Below are positions 5,379-9,160 of a stretch of 9,160 nucleotides of DNA, in pieces. The stretch is taken from NCBI GenBank assembly GCA_050692915.1, contig JBOGVU010000097.1:1-9160 (forward strand), read 5' to 3'. Below the pieces are notes generated by a model. The model was not told the DNA's origin. It saw only the letters and a list, made by a program, of their open reading frames with translations, and ran no database searches. Positions within the stretch are counted from its first letter, which is position 1. Every line of letters begins with the position of its first letter. This DNA is from CALAEC01 sp050692915. GTDB taxonomy: Bacteria; Actinomycetota; UBA4738; CALAEC01. A program made the position numbers and the translations under genes.

Positions 5379-6926
5379 ATGCGCCCTCGGCCCGCGGACC
5401 CCAACGATCGCCTCACTGCCGGCCAGGTTTCCCGGTTCACCGCGATCGTGGCGCTCCTGGCCATCTTCGCCGATGCCGCCGTAGGACACGGCCTCGCCTG
5501 GGAGAACGATCCCTACTGGACGTACTGGATCACGAAGACCTTCCTGATCGCCACCATCTTCGGGCTCGGGACCGCCTGGTTCGGGATCGGTGTTGCGCGC
5601 GGGGCCATTATCACGGCCGTCCACACCGTCGTCCTGACCCTGTACTACTGGACCCTCTCACCGGTAGGTCTGCCGTCCTCCCCGGAATGGCTCGACCTGG
5701 AGCACACCTGGGTCACCGGCCTGCCGATCCACTTCGGCGTCATCTATCTCGGCTACCTGCTTGCCGTCTGGCTGTGGCAACGCCGGGTGCTGAGGGCCTC
5801 GGACGAGGGGTCCACGGCCCGCGGGACGTCCGCCCTGCTTACAGCGGTTGCCGTCACGGTGGTCTCCGGGGGTCTGGCCTCCCTGCTCGTGGGCGACTTC
5901 CCCGGCATCACCTGGTTCCTGGTGCGCCTGCTTCTGACGGTCCCGTTCCTGCTGTGGTGGTGGGCCTGGGCGGGACGCGATCGAACGGCCGCCCTGGTGG
6001 GCGGCATCGTGCTCGCCTTCCTGTGGACGACCTATTCGCAGTTCCTGGGCCCGGTCGGGCTGCCGGACACACCGCTCCGCATCCTCGATGCCTCCCCGCC
6101 CCCGGCCACGGTCGAGTGGCTCGATTACCGGCAGCTCTGGCTCGTCAGCTTCCCCCTGTACCTCGTGACGATGGTCGGTGTCCTCCTGGTCGAGTCCGGA
6201 CGTGGCTCCACGACCGTCCGCCCGGCTGCCGCGGTGGTCGCGTTGGCCGGCGTGCTCTCTCTCACGGGCGCCACGAGCGAGCAGACGCTCGACCAGGAAG
6301 GCGCGACCGCCTCACTCAGTGCCTCCGGGAACGTTCAGATCGAGACCGGAACGTTCTACAGCGGCACCTTCGAACCGGGAAACGGAGACATCAGCGTGGA
6401 AGCGGAGGATATGGGCTCCCGGGTCACGCCGCTGCCTCCTCACGACTTGTTGACGATCACGGCATCGATCAGCGCCGATGGTGCTGACGTCGCGATCTCC
6501 GTCGAAGAGCCGATGGTCAATCATCCGCTGGGCGAACACACCACCTGGTGGGGGGTGGGCCTGGACGTTGCGCACCACGGCCAGAGCGGGATCGGCACCG
6601 ACCAGCTAGCACCGATCACCTCCGAGCTGGCGGCGTTCGGCCTGGGGACCGTGACCGTCGATGGCGAGGTCATCGCCACCGGCGTTCCGGTGCACGTGAT
6701 GACTGCCGAGTCCGGGCTCCCCGGCGGCGCCCGGCTGGAGCTCGACGTCGGCATGATCGGCCGGGAGATCCCGGGACTGGCCGAAGGTCATCTACGCGTT
6801 CTCTGGCCGGACTACGAGGCGCGGATCGACGACCCGCATCCGCTGCGGTACTTGATCGGCGGTTCGATCCTCGTTGTTCTCGTCGCGACCATGCTGGCTC
6901 TCCTTCGAAGGGAGAGCGCGAGCTGA
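5379..6926 (+). CDS. polytopic membrane protein with internal duplication and large exported domain
   Basis: I do not recognise this 515-residue protein. It appears to have ten membrane helices: four at about 20-133, four at about 152-272, one at 281-298 and one at 490-509. The first two groups look like repeats of one unit. Each has a PVGLP motif (95-99 and 225-229), then EWLD (103-106 and 246-249), then a helix containing a proline (P116 and P259). Basic residues at 134-139, 200-202, 275-281 and 510-511 place both motif loops and residues 299-489 outside. That exported domain is rich in beta-type sequence and contains GEHTTWWGVGLDVAHHGQSG (385-404), with paired histidines. The start is well supported by GGGGAGG at 5367-5373 with a five-base spacer. 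It is the last gene of a three-gene operon. A channel, transporter or envelope sensor is conceivable, but nothing in the sequence decides this. Confidence 0.88.
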   Translation: MRPRPADPNDRLTAGQVSRFTAIVALLAIFADAAVGHGLAWENDPYWTYWITKTFLIATIFGLGTAWFGIGVARGAIITAVHTVVLTLYYWTLSPVGLPSSPEWLDLEHTWVTGLPIHFGVIYLGYLLAVWLWQRRVLRASDEGSTARGTSALLTAVAVTVVSGGLASLLVGDFPGITWFLVRLLLTVPFLLWWWAWAGRDRTAALVGGIVLAFLWTTYSQFLGPVGLPDTPLRILDASPPPATVEWLDYRQLWLVSFPLYLVTMVGVLLVESGRGSTTVRPAAAVVALAGVLSLTGATSEQTLDQEGATASLSASGNVQIETGTFYSGTFEPGNGDISVEAEDMGSRVTPLPPHDLLTITASISADGADVAISVEEPMVNHPLGEHTTWWGVGLDVAHHGQSGIGTDQLAPITSELAAFGLGTVTVDGEVIATGVPVHVMTAESGLPGGARLELDVGMIGREIPGLAEGHLRVLWPDYEARIDDPHPLRYLIGGSILVVLVATMLALLRRESAS

Positions 6927-6945
6927 TCCTGCGATCTGCGTGAAG

Positions 6946-6966
6946 CGGCTCCCAAGCCGAGAGCCG
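6946..6966 (+). terminator. candidate terminator hairpin after the three-gene operon
   Basis: CGGCT (6946-6950) can pair with AGCCG (6955-6959) over CCCA, or CGGCTC (6946-6951) with GAGCCG (6961-6966) over nine bases, so the two folds exclude each other. It lies 19 bases after the stop codon. There is no T-run, so termination is plausible but weakly supported. Confidence 0.3.
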
Positions 6967-6972
6967 AGGTCG

Positions 6973-7001
6973 TTGATTGGGCCCTGGGTCGGACACATAA
7001 T
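6973..7001 (+). promoter_or_regulatory. primary-sigma-type promoter of the DivIVA-like gene
   Basis: TTGATT (6973-6978) and CATAAT (6996-7001) are separated by exactly 17 bases. The first matches TTGACA at four of six positions and the second matches TATAAT at five of six. Transcription would begin near 7008, giving a leader of about 16 bases that contains the AAAGGAG ribosome-binding site. It is the best-formed promoter in the window. Confidence 0.7.
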
Positions 7002-7007
7002 CCGACC
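6987..7007 (+). promoter_or_regulatory. palindromic operator candidate overlapping the -10 box
   Basis: GGTCGGA (6987-6993) and TCCGACC (7001-7007) form a perfect 7+7 inverted repeat around CACATAA. The -10 hexamer CATAAT lies in the centre and right arm, so a dimeric protein bound here would block RNA polymerase. As RNA it would barely be transcribed, so a DNA operator is likelier than a hairpin terminator. Confidence 0.5.
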
Positions 7008-7023
7008 GACGAAAGGAGAGCGC

Positions 7024-7743
7024 ATGGCTGTCCAGGTGCCCAAGCTGAAGCGAGGGCTCTTCGGCTACCGCCCCAAGATCGTCCGGTCAATCCTCACCGG
7101 CCGCGAGATCATGTTCGCCAGGGTGTGGCAACGGCTCCAGAGGACCGAGGCCGAGCGGGACCAGGCCGGCGCGGACCTGGAGGCCAGCCGCCGGGATGTC
7201 CAGACGCAGGAGGAGCGAGCGCGCGTCGCCGAGGAGCAGAGCTTCCGGCACGCGGAGCGGGCGGAGTCGGCACGAGCCGAGGGGGCGGAGCTCCGGTCGA
7301 TCAACGAGTCGCTCCGAGCACGCATCGACGAACTCGAGGCGACGGCGTCCGCCGCGCAGGAGGCCCACGCGGGCGAGCCGGTTCCGGAGGATCTCTCGAA
7401 GGTGCTGGAGGCGGCGGAGCGGGCCGTCTCGGAGATCGTCGACCGGGCCCGGCGGCAGCACGAGGAACAGCTGGCGGCAATCGAGCTCGCCCGGCAGGAG
7501 CTGCGGGCCGAGACCGAGAGACTGGCGGCGTGGCGGGCCGAGATCGAGCGCATCCTCCCGCCCGCGAGCGAGGCACTCGGCCGGCTCGCCGAAGCGGCGA
7601 AGCGCCTGCCGGTCGGCACCGAACCGGAGGCCACCCCGGCCACCACATGGACCGTCCACATCCCGGAAGCCACGAGCGGCTCGAACGGCTCGGCGAGCCG
7701 GGAGGACCTCGCGGCGATCCAGGAGCTGTACGGTTCGAGCTGA
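7024..7743 (+). CDS. DivIVA-like coiled-coil protein
   Basis: This 239-residue protein is mostly coiled coil. The N-terminus KLKRGLFGYRPKIVRSIL (7-24) resembles the DivIVA-domain signature, a GY[DR]xxxV turn before the first helix, which in that family binds curved membrane at poles and septa. Long charged helices rich in Glu, Arg and Ala follow at about 31-110 and 125-185, with a break around the proline at 122. A flexible Pro/Thr/Ser tail (190-222) ends in a short helix, REDLAAIQELYGSS. ATG 7024 is firm: AAAGGAG at 7012-7018 with a five-base spacer, directly after the promoter/palindrome. By family it should help organise cell poles, septa or wall growth. It is not a textbook DivIVA/Wag31, because the N-terminal match is short. 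It appears to head an operon with a small gene and a prenyltransferase gene. Confidence 0.75.
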   Translation: MAVQVPKLKRGLFGYRPKIVRSILTGREIMFARVWQRLQRTEAERDQAGADLEASRRDVQTQEERARVAEEQSFRHAERAESARAEGAELRSINESLRARIDELEATASAAQEAHAGEPVPEDLSKVLEAAERAVSEIVDRARRQHEEQLAAIELARQELRAETERLAAWRAEIERILPPASEALGRLAEAAKRLPVGTEPEATPATTWTVHIPEATSGSNGSASREDLAAIQELYGSS

Positions 7744-7753
7744 GGTGGCCGAG

Positions 7754-7960
7754 ATGACGGGGGAGCGCGGCCCGGGCGAGCTCCCCGAGTGGGTGACCGG
7801 GGCCGAGGCGCGCTTCCTGAGCGGCGCCCCGCCGGAGGTCCTTCGCGACGAGGTCGTGTCGGGGCGCGTGACCATGTACCGCCCGTTCGGCCCGGGCCAC
7901 AGGATCGTGTTCCTACGCACCGCGGACCTCCTGGCGCCCCGTTCCCGGGGTACCCGGTAG
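7754..7960 (+). CDS. small hypothetical protein, 68 residues
   Basis: I do not recognise this product. The gene is supported by GAGGTGG at 7742-7748, five bases before the ATG, by a 10-base gap after the DivIVA-like gene, and by codons that end almost always in G or C through its length. Translated, it begins MTGERGPGELPEWVTGAEAR and contains a possibly folded middle, VVSGRVTMYRPFGPGHRIVF (34-53), with alternating beta-type residues. It ends in a basic tail, APRSRGTR. It has no signal peptide, membrane helix or cysteine. Its stop codon TAG at 7958-7960 lies where the prenyltransferase reading frame begins to look like its family. A small partner of the DivIVA-like protein is possible by position only. 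Confidence 0.65.
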   Translation: MTGERGPGELPEWVTGAEARFLSGAPPEVLRDEVVSGRVTMYRPFGPGHRIVFLRTADLLAPRSRGTR

Positions 7961-8769
7961 GCTCCCTCGGCGCCCTCGTTCGAGCCACCCATCCCCTGCC
8001 CGCCCTGGCCGTCACGGTGCTGGTCGGCGCGCTGGCCGCGGCCAGGGACGTCCCCACGCTGGCGTGGGTGGTCGCCTCGACCGCCGCCGGGCAGGCCTCC
8101 ATCGGGTGGTCGAACGACTACCTGGACCGGGATCGGGACGCCGCGGCCGGCCGGGGCGAGAAACCTCTGGTCTCGGGCCAGGTGTCCCCGGGCCTGGTTC
8201 TCGGCGCCGCCCTGGTGACGGCACCGCTCTCCGTGGCGCTGTCCTTGCCGGTGGGGGCGCCCGAGGCCGGGGTGATGCTCGCCGGCGTGGGCTCCGCGTG
8301 GACGTACAACCTGGGGCTGAAGGCCACGGCGCTCTCCTGGGTCCCATACGCGCTCTCGTTCGGCCTGGTCCCGGTGTACGTGTGGCGGGACGCCGGCGAC
8401 TTCCCGCCGGCGTGGCTGGTAGTTGGTGGCGCGCTGCTCGGCGTGGCCGCGCACCTCGTCAACGTGCTCGCCGACCTCGAGACCGATCGAGCCGCCTCGA
8501 TCCGAGGCCTTCCCCACCGCCTGGGCCCGCGCCGCTCGCTGCTCCTGGCCTGCGTGCTGCTGGCCGCGGTCCTGTCGCTGCTGCTCGTCTTCGGAGGACC
8601 GGTGGACGAGGGGCGGCTCGGCGCCGCCGTCCTCGCGGCCGGGCTCGTCATCGGCGTGGCCTGGGCGGGCTTGCGAGCACGCCCCCGGCTGGGCTTCCGG
8701 CTCACCATCGCCGCGGCGGGCGCGATCGTTCTGCTGGTGGCTCTCTCTCCCGACGCGATTCGGTCGTGA
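7957..8769 (+). CDS. UbiA-family prenyltransferase (start codon unresolved)
   Basis: UbiA-superfamily enzymes are integral membrane proteins that move a polyprenyl chain onto an aromatic or other acceptor. Numbering from 7957 (270 residues), both magnesium-diphosphate motifs are present: NDxxDxxxD as NDYLDRDRD (53-61) and DxxxD as DLETD (173-177). Hydrophobic helices fill the rest. Family-like sequence starts at about LVRATHPLPALAV (7-19). No ATG, GTG or TTG lies in frame between 7792 and 8016. The frame is open back to GTG 7789, but that stretch overlaps the small upstream gene and looks like its shadow; GTG 8017 would cut into the first helix. The start given is GTA 7957, overlapping the upstream TAG, and is only a proposal. 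The acceptor is unknown; quinone or cell-wall lipid are options. The 3' end overlaps the convergent gene by 68 bases. Confidence 0.85.
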   Translation, partial: VGSLGALVRATHPLPALAVTVLVGALAAARDVPTLAWVVASTAAGQASIGWSNDYLDRDRDAAAGRGEKPLVSGQVSPGLVLGAALVTAPLSVALSLPVGAPEAGVMLAGVGSAWTYNLGLKATALSWVPYALSFGLVPVYVWRDAGDFPPAWLVVGGALLGVAAHLVNVLADLETDRAASIRGLPHRLGPRRSLLLACVLLAAVLSLLLVFGGPVDEGRLGAAVLAAGLVIGVAWAGLRARPRLGFRLTIAAAGAIVLLVALSPDAIRS

Positions 8770-9160
8770 CCCACGCCAGCGCCGGCGGGCCGTAGCGAAG
8801 GACCGTCTGGATCAACCGCCCCCACCAGGACCCCCCGAAGCTCGCGGTGAGCGGCGCGGTGCCACTGAACACGAACGCCGCAGCCCGCAGCCTCGCCGAG
8901 GCCGCCACGGCGGCCAGCGCGAGCAGCCCGATCAGGTGCCACGGGAGGAACCAGGGAGTTACCGTCAGGTACGCGGCGAACGCGGCGGCGCATCCCGGCC
9001 ACGGGTCTCGGGCGAAGCCCGGCGAGCGAGCCACCACCAGGACCACGGTGGCGACCACCAGGAGGCCGACCAGACGCACGGTCCACCCGGCGAGGTCGGC
9101 GGAGAGCACCGCGCCGAGGGCGGTCTGCACCGTTCCCCCGAGCGACGAGGAAGCCTGGCC
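8702..9160 (-). CDS. membrane protein fragment, probable GT-C/DUF2029-type glycosyltransferase C-terminus
   Basis: The frame is open to the window edge, so the 5' part of this gene is missing. The visible 152 residues have a helix (LVGLLVVATVVLVVA), a second helical stretch leading to YLTVTPWFLPWHLIGLLAL, and another around ARLRAAAFVFSGTAPLTASF. The TPWFLPWHLIG wording at the outer end of a helix is typical of polyprenyl-phosphate-dependent mannosyltransferase-like proteins (GT-C fold, DUF2029/GT87), which transfer sugars outside the membrane. That assignment rests on this pattern alone, because the catalytic acidic loops near the N-terminus are not in the window. The last 30 or so residues (SRREREPPAERSRPPRRW) are basic and disordered and overlap the end of the convergent prenyltransferase gene. 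A GTG at 9130 could be read as a start, but the upstream frame is also open and coding-like. Confidence 0.6.
   Translation of the reverse strand, partial: GQASSSLGGTVQTALGAVLSADLAGWTVRLVGLLVVATVVLVVARSPGFARDPWPGCAAAFAAYLTVTPWFLPWHLIGLLALAAVAASARLRAAAFVFSGTAPLTASFGGSWWGRLIQTVLRYGPPALAWVTTESRREREPPAERSRPPRRW

Noticed and set aside
7789..7956. N-terminal extension of the prenyltransferase from GTG 7789
   Set aside because: The translated stretch is proline/arginine/glycine-rich, resembles no UbiA N-terminus, and is covered by the better-supported small gene at 7754-7960.
7087..8517. Long minus-strand open frame opposite the DivIVA-like and prenyltransferase genes
   Set aside because: It has low-complexity Arg/Gly/Pro composition and lies opposite three genes with ribosome-binding sites or family motifs.
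1..9160. CRISPR arrays, insertion sequences, transposase or phage genes
   Set aside because: I found no regularly spaced repeats, no terminal inverted repeats with a transposase, and no integrase-like product.

Overview
This window is high-GC bacterial DNA with dense, mostly co-oriented genes. Its content points to Actinomycetota: two ECF sigma factor genes each followed by a one-pass membrane partner of actinobacterial style, a DivIVA-like coiled-coil protein, a UbiA-type prenyltransferase and a membrane glycosyltransferase-like fragment. I do not recognise the species, and many products resemble only uncharacterised families.

Layout. (1) 58-1402, plus strand: an ECF sigma factor gene overlapping a gene for a single-pass membrane protein, probably its regulatory partner. 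(2) 1359-2801, minus strand: a membrane-anchored metallophosphoesterase with a complete set of metal-binding motifs. Its 3' end overlaps the 3' end of the partner gene. (3) 2858-2930: a tRNA-Ala(TGC) with the G3:U70 alanine identity pair. (4) 3054-4260, plus strand: a second ECF sigma factor gene with an overlapping partner whose outer domain has four cysteines. (5) 4261-4612: a gap of about 350 bases with small hairpins. (6) 4613-6926, plus strand: a tight three-gene operon encoding a 68-residue CxxCxC protein, a 178-residue conserved hypothetical protein and a 515-residue membrane protein. The membrane part of the last protein is an internal duplication. (7) 6973-8769, plus strand: a well-formed promoter embedded in a palindrome drives a DivIVA-like gene, then a 68-residue gene, then a UbiA-family prenyltransferase gene with no ordinary start codon where the family sequence begins. 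(8) 8702-9160, minus strand: the 3' end of a polytopic membrane protein, probably a GT-C/DUF2029-type glycosyltransferase, which runs off the window.

How the genes fit together. Most recognisable products are envelope or signalling functions: two membrane-coupled sigma systems, an outward-facing phosphoesterase, an operon ending in a membrane protein with a large exported domain, a DivIVA-like protein of the pole/septum type, and lipid or glycan enzymes at the right end. The best candidate for an undescribed system is the 4613-6926 operon. None of its three products has a function I can name, yet the genes have good ribosome-binding sites and 10-12 base spacers. The stretch just after the tRNA looks less GC-rich than the left and right ends, so it may be an insertion at the tRNA, but this was judged by eye and one line counts.
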